Part shown: in pieces, positions 23,133-32,800 of the stretch
How positions within the stretch are numbered: the stretch's first letter is position 1
How the letters are laid out: each line of letters opens with the position of its first letter
Source of the DNA: Bacteroidota bacterium
GTDB taxonomy: Bacteria; Bacteroidota; Bacteroidia; Chitinophagales; LD1
Assembly: GCA_947479455.1 (NCBI GenBank)
Contig: CANJZE010000009.1
Coordinates: forward strand, 62,001-126,000
Reading direction: 5' to 3'
Length of the DNA stretch: 64,000 bases
The notes under the pieces: model-generated
The model's input: the letters and a program-made list of their open reading frames with translations, nothing else
Told to the model about the DNA's origin: nothing
Database searches by the model: none
Position numbers and translations under genes: made by a program

Positions 23133-24533
23133 ATGTTGCGCTTACCGGTTTTATCTGCTCTGCTTTTTTCTTCTTCAATTTTATTTTCTCAAACTGCTGA
23201 AAAATGGACTTTGGAAAAGTGCATTGATTATGCTATGCAGAACAATATTCAAGTGAAGCAAACAGCAGTAACTTCTCAAATTTATGCTAACGATAATCTT
23301 CAAAGCAAACTGAATTTTCTTCCCGCCATAGAGGGCAATTTGAACTACAATAGCAATTACGGAAACAGTATTAACCCTCAGACCTATACTTTTACTTCAG
23401 GAAATGCACAATCTGCTTCTACCTCTTTGCAGGGTTCATTGCCTGTGTTTACAGGCTTACAACAAATTTTTAATGTAGAGCGAACCAAGTATGAATTGCT
23501 TGCTTCAAAATTTGATTATGAAAATGCAAAGCGCAATATTGCTTTGTCGGTGGCTTCCTCTTATTTGCAATTGTTGCTGAATAAAGAAATTTTGAAAGTT
23601 GCGGAGAAGCAAAAACAATTAACCGAAACACAACACAGCACCATTCAATCGAAAATTAATTCAGGCTTGCTTCCCGAAACTTCTTTATTTGAAGTGGATG
23701 CTCAATTAGCACGCGATGAAGTCAATGTGGTAAACGCAAAAAGTTCAATTGACCTTGGTTTCTTGCAACTTCGCCAGTTGCTTCAAATTGCCGATGAAAA
23801 ATTTGATGTAGAAACTCCTGAAGTAAAATTTGAAAGTGTGGAAGATGTTGCGGCTCTTTCTTCACTTGCTATTTATCAATATGCTTTGGGCAATCAGCCG
23901 AGTATAATGAGTGCAGAAGCACGAGTGAAAAGCGCGAATGCCTCACGCAAAATTTCGATGGGTGCATTGAGCCCTACCATTGCTGTGTTTGGAAATGTTA
24001 GTTCAGGTTATTCTAGCCAGGACAGGAAAATTACAGGCACCGAAACAAAAATTGACAGTTCACTTGGTGTACCTATTCCCTATCAATCACCGCTGTACGC
24101 AAACAAACCTTTTAGTGAACAATTGAAAGATAATTTTAGAAAAGTGATAGGTGTCCAAATGAATGTTCCGCTCTTTAGCAAGTGGCAGCGTGTTACTAAT
24201 ATTCAAAATGCGAAACTGCAAATGCAAATTCGCGAGTTGCAATTAGAAGGAACAAAGAACCAATTGCGCAGCGATATTGAGCAGGCATATACCAATGCAA
24301 AAGCGGCCGTACATAGTTATTTAGCAAATAAAAAAAGTGTGGAGGCGGCTGAGAAATCTTTTACCGCCATGGAGAAAAGATTTATGGCGGGCATGTTGGG
24401 TTCTTACGAATTTCAACAGGCAAAAAATGGTATGGCGGTAGCTGAATCAGAAATGATAAAATCGAAATACACTTATGTTTTTCGCCAGAAGGTACTTGAT
24501 TTTTATCAGGGAAAACCGTTGAAACTGGAGTAA
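23133..24533 (+). CDS. TolC family outer-membrane efflux protein
   Basis: 466 residues from the ATG at 23133; a GTG at 23127 would add two. The signal peptide (MLRLPVLSALLFSSSILFSQ) is followed by the family start AEKWTLEKCIDYAMQNNIQVKQ, then long coiled-coil helices in two OEP repeats (for example LLNKEILKVAEKQKQLTETQHSTIQSKI; YTNAKAAVHSYLANKKSVEAAEKSFTAMEKRF). It forms the trimeric outer-membrane exit duct of a tripartite pump or type I system. The HlyD-like adaptor gene follows about 50 bases later. A CCCC/GGGG hairpin repeat begins exactly at its stop codon. Confidence 0.93.
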   Translation: MLRLPVLSALLFSSSILFSQTAEKWTLEKCIDYAMQNNIQVKQTAVTSQIYANDNLQSKLNFLPAIEGNLNYNSNYGNSINPQTYTFTSGNAQSASTSLQGSLPVFTGLQQIFNVERTKYELLASKFDYENAKRNIALSVASSYLQLLLNKEILKVAEKQKQLTETQHSTIQSKINSGLLPETSLFEVDAQLARDEVNVVNAKSSIDLGFLQLRQLLQIADEKFDVETPEVKFESVEDVAALSSLAIYQYALGNQPSIMSAEARVKSANASRKISMGALSPTIAVFGNVSSGYSSQDRKITGTETKIDSSLGVPIPYQSPLYANKPFSEQLKDNFRKVIGVQMNVPLFSKWQRVTNIQNAKLQMQIRELQLEGTKNQLRSDIEQAYTNAKAAVHSYLANKKSVEAAEKSFTAMEKRFMAGMLGSYEFQQAKNGMAVAESEMIKSKYTYVFRQKVLDFYQGKPLKLE

Positions 24534-24560
24534 ACCCCAAACCCCTTCATGGGGGCTTTA
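24531..24560 (+). repeat. stop-anchored CCCC/GGGG palindromic repeat, copy A
   Basis: The 30-base segment begins with the TAA stop of the TolC gene: TAAACCCCAAACCCC, then TTCATGGGGGCTTTA. CCCC and GGGG pair around TTCAT. A homologous unit (32 bases, opposite strand) begins at the TAA of the iron alcohol dehydrogenase gene at 56289-56320. It lies between tolC and the HlyD gene and may be a weak attenuator. Confidence 0.65.
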
Positions 24561-24581
24561 ATGCAAATACAATATACAGTT

Positions 24582-25958
24582 ATGAAGAACAATAGACTTT
24601 TAGTTGGCCTGGGAATAACACTAGTGTTACTCATCATTATTGCGGTAGCCGGAAAAAGATTTGGATGGTTTGGTCAAGGCGATGTACTTGAAGTAGCTAC
24701 GGATAAAGCCACGAAACGCTCGTTAGTCGAAACCGTTACAGCCAGTGGAAAAATAAATCCACAAACAGAGGTAAAACTAAGTTCAGAAGTTTCGGGTGAA
24801 GTAATTGAGTTAAATGTGCATGAAGGAGATTCCGTAAAAAAGGGGAAACTGATGGCTATTGTAAACCCAGCTATTTACGAAGCTATAGTTACACAAGCAA
24901 CTGCTGGACTAAATCAGTTTAAAGCAAATTTAGCCAGCTCCCGAGCTACGGCTATACAAGCCAAGGCCGCCTTTGAACAAGCAAAGCGAAATTTTGATAG
25001 AAATGAAAAACTGTTCAAGGATAAAGTAATCTCCCAGGCTGAGTTCGAAGCATCGCAACTGCAATACGACCAGGCTAATTCAAATTACGAAACGGCAAAA
25101 GAACAAGTGAATGCAGCAACGTTTAGTGTAGGTAGTGCCGAAGCGCAATTAAAACAAGCCAACGACAACTTAAAAAAGACAAATATTGTTGCTCCTATGA
25201 GCGGCATAGTTTCATTGGTAAATGTGAAGTTAGGTGAGCGTGTGGTTGGAACCGCACAAATGGCAGGAACCGAAATTTTTCGCATTGCCGACCTCAACAA
25301 TATGCAGGCTGAAGTTGACGTAAATGAAAATGATGTGCTGCGCATTTCTATTGGCGATACTGCCGATATTGAAGTGGATGCTTACATCAAGAAAAAATTT
25401 AGAGGAGTGGTTACGCAAGTTTCTTATTCGGCTACCAATACCATTAATCAAGTTATCAGCACTTCGCAGGCAACAAATTTTACAGTGAAAATGAAATTGC
25501 TGAAAGAATCTTATGCCGATTTAATTAAACCGGAGTTAGGAAAAAATTTTCCGTTTCGGCCGGGCATGAGTGCTACGGTAGATATTAAAACTGAATCGCG
25601 CGAGAACGTGCTTACTGTTCCTATCCAATCGGTAACTACTCGAGAAGAAACTGATTTAAAAGAACAAGATGAAGAGTTTGCCAAAACAAAAAGGGCAGAG
25701 AAAGCCGCAGCTAATGACAAAAAAGAATTAGCCGAAATTGTATTTGTAGTAGAAAAGGGGAAAGCGAAAGCAAAGCAAGTGAAAACAGGAATTCAGGATG
25801 CCAACTACATGGAAATTATTTCGGGCATTAACGAAGGTGAAGCAATTGTAAAAGCACCTTTCAAATTAATTTCAAAAACGTTGAAAGACGGAAGCGCTGT
25901 AAAGGAGGTTGCCGAAAAAGATTTGTTTAAAGAACAAAACGCAGGAACTGCTGAATAA
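24582..25958 (+). CDS. HlyD/MacA-type periplasmic adaptor of an efflux system
   Basis: 458 residues from MKNNRLLVGLGITLVLL, an N-terminal membrane anchor; in-frame ATGs at 24549 and 24561 lie in the repeat or just before and are less likely. Domain order: first lipoyl half (GKINPQTEVKLSSEVSGEVIELNVHEGDSVKKGKLM), alpha-helical hairpin (about 85-185: FEQAKRNFDRNEKLFKDKVISQAEFEASQLQYDQANSNYETAKEQV), second lipoyl half (NIVAPMSGIVSLVNVKLGERV), beta-barrel and membrane-proximal domain. Such proteins bridge TolC and a MacB- or RND-type pump. No pump gene follows: the next genes are on the other strand, so the partner must be elsewhere or lost. Confidence 0.92.
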   Translation: MKNNRLLVGLGITLVLLIIIAVAGKRFGWFGQGDVLEVATDKATKRSLVETVTASGKINPQTEVKLSSEVSGEVIELNVHEGDSVKKGKLMAIVNPAIYEAIVTQATAGLNQFKANLASSRATAIQAKAAFEQAKRNFDRNEKLFKDKVISQAEFEASQLQYDQANSNYETAKEQVNAATFSVGSAEAQLKQANDNLKKTNIVAPMSGIVSLVNVKLGERVVGTAQMAGTEIFRIADLNNMQAEVDVNENDVLRISIGDTADIEVDAYIKKKFRGVVTQVSYSATNTINQVISTSQATNFTVKMKLLKESYADLIKPELGKNFPFRPGMSATVDIKTESRENVLTVPIQSVTTREETDLKEQDEEFAKTKRAEKAAANDKKELAEIVFVVEKGKAKAKQVKTGIQDANYMEIISGINEGEAIVKAPFKLISKTLKDGSAVKEVAEKDLFKEQNAGTAE

Positions 25959-26056
25959 AATACTACAGTGCAGCGAATCGGCAAAAACTAAAAATACGTT
26001 CTTGAACTATTCGTGCAACTGCGGCTTAGCTATTTATATTTTCATTTCGAAAAATT

Positions 26057-26090
26057 AAAAAAAACCCGTACAGATTGCTCTGTGACGGGT
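26057..26090 (-). terminator. terminator of the cytochrome c gene
   Basis: ACCCGTACAGA and TCTGTGACGGGT pair with one bulged G around TTGC. On the minus strand the stem is followed by eight T residues. It sits about 54 bases after the cytochrome stop. Confidence 0.85.
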
Positions 26091-26143
26091 CTACCTAAGA
26101 TTCCTTCAATCCTCGGCAAAGAGTTATTCAACAATCAATGTTT

Positions 26144-27109
26144 TTAATCCTGATCCCACCTTCTATCTACTACATTCTTTATCTTGGGAATTGTTTGCAA
26201 ATATGCCCAAATCGCTTTCACTTCTAAATCGGTCATGCCATTATAAGGCAGCATAGGTTCGCGCAGCGTTTTTCCTTCTTTGTTTTTAGCCTCACGCATA
26301 GCTTTTGAAAAATCTTCAAGCGTCCATCTACCTAAACCGGTTTCTTCATCACCTGTAATATTTGCAGTAAATCTTTCTTTGCCTTCAAGCGTAAGCATTT
26401 TGTTTCCGCCACCGCAATAGCCGGGTGTTTTTTCAGGAAACTCCATGTTCAGTGTTTTAAAATCGGCTGAGTGACAAGGCTAACAATCGTAGCGACCGGT
26501 TACTAAATAGTGCCCAAATTCAACTAAGTCATTTGTATCGGGATGTGCGATAGGCGCAGCCGGGTAAGGAATTTTCTTAAACGCCACAAAACATAAAAAC
26601 TTAGTAAGTAATGAGGGCTCGCTTGGCACTTTAGGAATTTCAGATGCCTGCACATAAGAATCACCGCTTCTTAAATAAGCAATGATGCTCTTTATATCGT
26701 ATTCGCTGGCATGCGGAAACTTAGGCATATAAACCGGCAGGTATTGTCCATCGGGCTTTACCCCGGTGCGAAGTAGGTATGCAATCTCAGCATCGGTCCA
26801 TTTGCCAATGCCGTGCTCTTTGCTTTGTGTGATGTTGGCGGAATGAATTTCTCCAAAATCCGGTGGGAGTTCCTGCAACAATCTTCCCGATAATTTGCCA
26901 TCGCTACCACGGTGGCAAACAATACATTGCACCGCTGCAATTTTCATTCCGTTAGCCACCAAATCAGAATCAGATTGTACTTGCGGGTAATCAATTTTAT
27001 CCACTTCATACTTCGGAATACCGCGTAATTGAATAAAACTTACAAAGCCAACAGCGGCTACTATTACAAAAATGAGGAGATAGAAAAAGATGCGTAAAAT
27101 AGTTTTCAT
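26144..27109 (-). pseudogene. membrane-anchored di-haem cytochrome c, interrupted by TAG in the second haem motif
   Basis: One frame of 321 codons plus the final stop, interrupted at codon 210. The N-terminal part (209 residues) has a membrane anchor (LRIFFYLLIFVIVAAVGFVSF) and a first cytochrome c domain with haem motif CIVCH (62-66) and axial Met in YMPKFP. The second domain should begin with another CxxCH, but its sequence is C-TAG-P-C-H: the amber codon (26480-26482) replaces the residue directly after the first haem Cys. The frame then runs on without further damage (SADFKTLN ... CGGGNKMLTLEGKERFTANITGD ... MLPYNGM) to a normal stop and terminator. Likely a fresh nonsense mutation of a Tyr codon, or a sequencing error. 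Related proteins carry electrons in the periplasm. Confidence 0.85.
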
Positions 27110-27204
27110 AAAAAATGGGTTTGGTTAGGTTTCGGAAAAATACAAAGCCTTTTTAAAAAGAAGAAACATTTTATTGCCAATTTTCTCAAACCAATAAAGC
27201 TATT

Positions 27205-27233
27205 TTGATTTCTATCGAATTCATTTAGGTTTG
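27205..27233 (+). promoter_or_regulatory. efp promoter (Bacteroidota type)
   Basis: TTG at 27205-27207, an 18-base spacer and TAGGTTTG at 27226-27233, a full consensus match. It overlaps the in-frame TTG at 27231, which rules that codon out as the efp start and supports the ATG at 27255. Confidence 0.7.
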
Positions 27234-27254
27234 CCATCCCTAAAAATTAACAGC

Positions 27255-27830
27255 ATGGCTACTACAGCAGAGATTAAAAACGGACTTTGTATAGAGTTCA
27301 ACAACGACATTTTCCAATTCGTAGAATTTCAACACGTAAAGCCCGGTAAAGGAAACGCTTTTGTACGTTGTCGTATGAAAGGTCTTAAATCAGGAAGAAT
27401 GCTGGAGCATACTTTTCCCGCAGGTCACGAAATCATTACTGCTCGAGTAGTGCGCAAACCACATCAATTTCTTTACAAGGATGATATGGGCTATAACTTT
27501 ATGGACCAGGAAACCTTTGAACAAATTTCAATTGACGGTAAGACGATTGAGAATAACGACTTTTTGAAAGAAGGCGATGTGTGCGAGGTAGTTATACACG
27601 AAGAAACCAATCAAATACTAGGTTGCGAGTTACCGCAACATGTAGTACTTCAAATTACTTATAGCGAAGATGCTGTCGCAGGTAATACTGCTACTAACGC
27701 ACAAAAGCCGGCAACCCTCGAAACAGGTGCTACTGTTATGGTTCCCCTTTTTGTAAACCAAGGCGAAAAAATTAAAATAGATACACGCACTCGTTCATAT
27801 GTAGAACGAGTGAAACAAGCGAAGAGCTAA
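27255..27830 (+). CDS. efp: elongation factor P
   Basis: Translation factor that relieves ribosome stalling at polyproline. 191 residues with the three EF-P domains: KOW-like N-terminal domain (ATTAEIKNGLCIEFNNDIFQFVEFQHVKPGKGNAFVRCRMKGLKSGRMLEHTF), the OB domain, and the C-terminal OB domain ending LETGATVMVPLFVNQGEKIKIDTRTRSYVERV. The tip lysine that may be modified is K32 in KPGKGNAF. It is the first gene of an apparent efp-accB-accC unit (41 and 12 bases apart), an arrangement common in Bacteroidota and other phyla. Confidence 0.97.
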   Translation: MATTAEIKNGLCIEFNNDIFQFVEFQHVKPGKGNAFVRCRMKGLKSGRMLEHTFPAGHEIITARVVRKPHQFLYKDDMGYNFMDQETFEQISIDGKTIENNDFLKEGDVCEVVIHEETNQILGCELPQHVVLQITYSEDAVAGNTATNAQKPATLETGATVMVPLFVNQGEKIKIDTRTRSYVERVKQAKS

Positions 27831-27871
27831 GCAAGTTTATTTGACAAACACCACCATAAATTTTTTAAACT

Positions 27872-28330
27872 ATGGATATCAAGAAAATTCAGGAGCTGAT
27901 TAAACTGGTTAAGAAAACCGATATAGGTGAATTGAAAGTACGCGAAGGAGATTTTTCTATTACTATAAAAGCGAAGGGAAGCCAACCTGTTTATACTTCT
28001 TCTGCCCCTGTTGCGCAAGCCATTGTTTCGGCTGCAACAACCGAAACATCCACAACAAAAACCGAGACCTCTGTTATAAACGAAAACCTAATCACATTCC
28101 GTTCCCCAATGGTGGGAACTTTCTATCGCAAACCAGGCACCGATAAAGATGTGTTTGTGAAAGTAGGCGACACAATTAAAAGTGGCGATACGCTTTGCAT
28201 TATCGAAGCTATGAAGCTGTTTAATGAAATTGAGTTTGATGGCACCGGTGGCAAAATTGTAAAAATACTTGCCGAAGATGCTTCACCTGTTGAATACGAC
28301 CAACCTTTATTTCTGATTGAGAAAAACTAA
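27872..28330 (+). CDS. accB: acetyl-CoA carboxylase biotin carboxyl carrier protein
   Basis: 152 residues. The N-terminal part MDIKKIQELIKLVKKTDIGELKVREGDFSITIKA is the BCCP head domain; a Ser/Thr/Ala linker (about 40-72) follows, then the biotinyl domain with K115 in IIEAMKLFNEI. It carries carboxybiotin between AccC and the carboxyltransferase in the first step of fatty acid synthesis. accC begins 12 bases after the stop. Confidence 0.97.
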   Translation: MDIKKIQELIKLVKKTDIGELKVREGDFSITIKAKGSQPVYTSSAPVAQAIVSAATTETSTTKTETSVINENLITFRSPMVGTFYRKPGTDKDVFVKVGDTIKSGDTLCIIEAMKLFNEIEFDGTGGKIVKILAEDASPVEYDQPLFLIEKN

Positions 28331-28342
28331 TTGGAGAATTCA

Positions 28343-29704
28343 ATGTTCAAAAAAATTCTCATAGCCAACCGTGGCGAAATTGCTCTTCGCATTATTCGTA
28401 CTTGTAAAGAAATGGGTATTCAAACCGTTGCCGTTTACTCTACTGCCGACCGCGATAGCTTACACGTGCGTTTTGCCGATGAAGCCGTTTGTATTGGCCC
28501 ACCAAAGAGCAAAGATTCGTATTTGAACATGCAAAATATTATGGCAGTAGCAGAATTGGTAAATGCGGATGCTATTCACCCGGGCTATGGATTTCTTGCC
28601 GAAAACGCAGAGTTCGCAGAGTTGTGCAATACCTACAAAATAAAATTTATTGGACCCACACCTGCGCAAATGCGCTCGATGGGCGATAAGATAACAGCAA
28701 AAGAAACCATGTTGAAAGCCGGAGTGCCGTGCATACCGGGGAGCGAGGGATTGATTAATACAGTGGCAGAAGCAAAGACTATTGCACAGCAAATCGGATA
28801 TCCGGTTATACTTAAAGCAACTGCCGGTGGTGGCGGAAAAGGCATGCGTATTGTACGCGATGATTCGGGATTAGAACATGCGTACAATATGGCGCGCACA
28901 GAAGCCGGTGCAAGTTTTGGTAACGATGCCGTGTATCTCGAAAAATTTATTGAAGAACCGCATCATATAGAAATTCAAGTAGCCGGTGACCGTTATGGTG
29001 CAGCAACACACTTAAGCGAGAGAGATTGTTCGGTTCAACGTAGACATCAGAAATTAGTAGAAGAAGCGCCTTCGCCATTTGTAGATGAAGAGTTACGTAA
29101 GAAAATGGGCGATGCCGCTGTGAAAGCTGTGAAGGCAATTGCTTATGAAAGCGTAGGTACAGTGGAATTTTTAGTTGACAAGCACGAGAATTTCTATTTC
29201 ATGGAAATGAATACACGAATTCAGGTGGAACATCCTGTTACCGAAGAGGTAATGGATTTTGATTTAGTGAAAGAACAAATTTTGATTGCTGCCGGAACTC
29301 CTATTTCCGGTGTTCTTTATTTTCCTGATAAAATGCACGCCATCGAATGCCGTGTAAATGCCGAAGACCCACTCCATAATTTTGCGCCAAGCCCGGGAAA
29401 AATTACTGCGCTGCATACTCCTAAAGGTTATGGCGTAAGAGTAGATACGCATGTTTACGCAGGTTATACCGTTCCGCCTTATTATGATTCGCTATTGGCA
29501 AAAGTAATTTGCCGCGCTAAAAGCCGCGAGGAATGCATTGTAAAAATGAAACGTGCGCTAGAAGAGTTTATCATTGAAGGAGTAAAAACCACCATCCCCT
29601 TTCACATTGCTTTAATGGATAACGAAGAATTTCGCACTGGCAAATTCGATACCGGTTTGCTCGACCGTTTTGATTATGTGAGTGCCATTAAAGAATTGGG
29701 CTAA
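28343..29704 (+). CDS. accC: acetyl-CoA carboxylase biotin carboxylase subunit
   Basis: 453 residues from [25 protein letters not shown]; an in-frame TTG at 28331 lies between accB and this ATG and is less likely. ATP-grasp enzyme that carboxylates the biotin of AccB using ATP and bicarbonate. Visible motifs: the Gly-rich lid [46 protein letters not shown], and [15 protein letters not shown] with catalytic Glu and Arg. The length fits standalone AccC rather than the longer propionyl or pyruvate carboxylase chains. Confidence 0.97.
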   Translation: MFKKILIANRGEIALRIIRTCKEMGIQTVAVYSTADRDSLHVRFADEAVCIGPPKSKDSYLNMQNIMAVAELVNADAIHPGYGFLAENAEFAELCNTYKIKFIGPTPAQMRSMGDKITAKETMLKAGVPCIPGSEGLINTVAEAKTIAQQIGYPVILKATAGGGGKGMRIVRDDSGLEHAYNMARTEAGASFGNDAVYLEKFIEEPHHIEIQVAGDRYGAATHLSERDCSVQRRHQKLVEEAPSPFVDEELRKKMGDAAVKAVKAIAYESVGTVEFLVDKHENFYFMEMNTRIQVEHPVTEEVMDFDLVKEQILIAAGTPISGVLYFPDKMHAIECRVNAEDPLHNFAPSPGKITALHTPKGYGVRVDTHVYAGYTVPPYYDSLLAKVICRAKSREECIVKMKRALEEFIIEGVKTTIPFHIALMDNEEFRTGKFDTGLLDRFDYVSAIKELG

Positions 29705-29817
29705 GTCACTTTCGTTTTTATTCGAAAACAAAAGATCGCGATGATGGAGGCAGCAAAAATTGAATTCAAATTCAAAACGAGAAGTGAACAGTGATCAAAT
29801 TCAACAACCGGTTTTGA

Positions 29818-32800
29818 CTACCTGATTAAAGTTACTGTGCCAATTTTCTCATCCTTCTTATCATTTAAGAAAGTGACTTTGGCTATGTAAGTAAATACTT
29901 GCGGTGTTTGCAACTGCCCTTTGTAAGTACCATCCCAACCTTCCAATTGGTTATTTGTTTTATAAACCAATTCTCCCCAGCGGTTAAAAATTTTTACGTC
30001 CACTAATTTTATATCCTCCCCGTAAACCAAGAACATATCATTGTTGCCATCGCCATTTGGACTAAACGAATTTGGAACAAAAACAGGCTTATGCGGTTCA
30101 ACCTCCACATGCAACATAGCAGTTGTATAACAAGTTGATGTGCCGTGTTCAATGCTAACAGTAACTAAATAATCTCCGGTGCGATATGCACTTGCTACAG
30201 GATTAGCGCAATCGATACAACTCAACCCTTCAGCAGGGGTCCAACTAAAACTTGGATTAGTGGCGTTTTGATAAGAGACTTGCACCTGGTGTGCTTCGCC
30301 TAAAGGAAGAACAACCGTATCCGGATTCACCGTTGCAAGAATCGGAAGAGGTTCAAGCACTAGCACAGGTATATCGCTTTCGCAACCATTAAAACTAACA
30401 GCATGAATGGTATGGGCACCTGCTGTAAGAAAATAAAAATCACCGGAGTATTGCAAATTTCCACCGTCAACAGAATATTGATAAGGTCCATTTTGAATAG
30501 AAGTAGTGAGTATATGCGCTGCGCCATCCATGTATTGTTCTCCGTAGCAACTGGTAGAATCGGCCGAAGCAATAAACGAATCAACGGTTGCATTAGGCAC
30601 ACTGACCGTATCGGTTTTGGTGCAGCCATTGTTATCTGAAACAATAATTATGTAATCGCCAATTGTTAGACCGGGAATAAGTCCGGCATTGGCAAAAATG
30701 AAATTTGACCCATCCAATGTGGCAGCATAAGTATATGGAGAAGTTCCACCTTGCGCATCAACAGTTATGGTTCCGTTAGCATCGCCAATGCACTTTACCG
30801 GAGTAACCGAAGTATTAAAAGTCATATCTGCCGGTTCGTTTACCACACCGGCTGCAGTGGTTATACAACCGCTTTGGTCAGTTACTGTGCAAGAATAAAG
30901 GCCCATAGTAAGTCCAAAAATAGAAGAAGTGGTTCCAAGATTTATCCATAAATAAGTATAGGGTAAGGTTCCACCAGTAGCGGTAACTGTAGCACTTCCG
31001 GTTGGCGAACCATAGCATACCGCATTGGTGGTAACAACTGAAGCAGAAAATATGGAAGGTTCTGTAATGGTAAATGTTTGCGAAGCAGTGCAGTTGTTTC
31101 CATCGGTTGCAGTAACTGTTACAGAACCGGCTGGCAAACCAATTGCAGTCACACCTGTCTGCCCGGCATAATCCCACAAGTAGGTATATGGAGGTGCAAT
31201 TCCTGGCGTGCCACCGGTGGCAACTACTGTTTCAGTTCCATTACTGCCACCATTACAGCTCACAGCAGTTTGCGAAACTTCGGTAATTGAAATTGCTGAA
31301 GGTTCAGTTATCGTAAAATTAATATTGAGTGTACAGTTAGCGTCAGCTATAATTACAAAAGGGGTTCCAGCACTAACACCTGTTAATGTTGTGTTAGTAG
31401 TTGCAGGATTTCCATTCCAGCTATAAGAATAAGGTGGTGTGCCACTGGTTACGTTTACCGTAGCCGTGCCATCACTTCCTCCATTGCAAGAAGTGTTTGT
31501 AGAACTTTGCGTAGCGGTTAGCGGTGTAATAGCTGTAATTGCATACGTAGCCGTAACCGTGCACGCGTTTGCATCGGTCACTGTTAAATTATAATTATCA
31601 ACGGCTAGAGAAGTTATAGCTGAATCAATAAAGGTTTGACCATTTGATTGCTCCACCCAACTATAGGTATAAGCTACCGTTCCTCCTGCTACGTGAGCAG
31701 TAATAGAACCGTTGTTTCCGCCTGCACATCCAATCGTAACTACATCAGCCGAAGTGATAACTAAAGGAGTTGGCTCATTGATAGTATAGGATGCTGTTGC
31801 CGTGCATGTGTTTTGATCAGTGGCAATTACAGAATAAGTTCCTGCAATCAAATTGACAGCGGCATTTCCGGTTTGCGCATTAGACCAACCCGGTGAAATA
31901 GCTCCTGTTCCACCGCTGGTTGTAATATTTATTGCTCCATTGTTTCCTCCGTTGCATAGTACGTCAATAGTGTTAACCAAAGCAATACTCACCGCTGTTG
32001 GTTCAGAAAGTGTGAACGTTGCTGTAGCGGAACAATTAGCATCAGTAATGGTCACGTTGACAGTGGCGGCAGTAACACCGGTTAATGTTCCGTTAAGTGT
32101 GGCTCCTGTACCATTCCAATCATAATTATAGGGAGCGGTACCGGTGGTTACACTTATTGTGGTTGTGCCATTGCTGCCACCATTACATGTCGGGTCAACT
32201 TGCGACTGTGTAAATGTAAGCGGAGTTACAGCGGTAATCTGGTAACTGCCCGTAACGGAACAAGCATTGGCATCGGTAAGAGTTAAGTTGTAAGTATCAG
32301 GTAAAAGACCACTAATAGAAGAACCCGAATAAACCTGACTGTTCGATAAACGAACCCAATTATAATTTAGGTTTGGAGTTCCTCCAGATGCAAACACATC
32401 AATATTTCCAGTTACGGCTCCGCTGCAACCTATATTTACCACGTTGGTTGAATCTATAACAAGTTGAGTTGGCTGTGTAATGTTGTAGGTTGCGCTGGCA
32501 GTACAACCTGTTCCATCATCTACTAATAAAGAATATGCTCCTGCTATAAGCGCGCTGGCGGTAGCCGTATTTTGTAAATTGCTCCAGGCATAAGTATAAG
32601 AACCACTTCCTCCACTCACACTTATGGCCACACTTCCGGTATTATTGCCAAAGCAATTTACATTGGTAACAACAGGATTATTAATAGCCACATTATTTCC
32701 TCCTATATTAATCGTTAGCGTAGCATTGTCACTAGCTGTGCAACCACGTTGGTCGGTAACAGTTACCGTGTAGTTTGCAGGAGCAACTCCGTTAAGTACT

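Noticed and set aside
26144-26446. Separate small cytochrome gene
   Set aside because: It lacks its own haem motif and is in frame with the upstream cytochrome across a single TAG; it is the 3' part of one broken gene.
26480-26482. TAG read as pyrrolysine or a reassigned sense codon
   Set aside because: TAG ends other genes in the window (for example at 37628-37630), and nothing here suggests recoding machinery.
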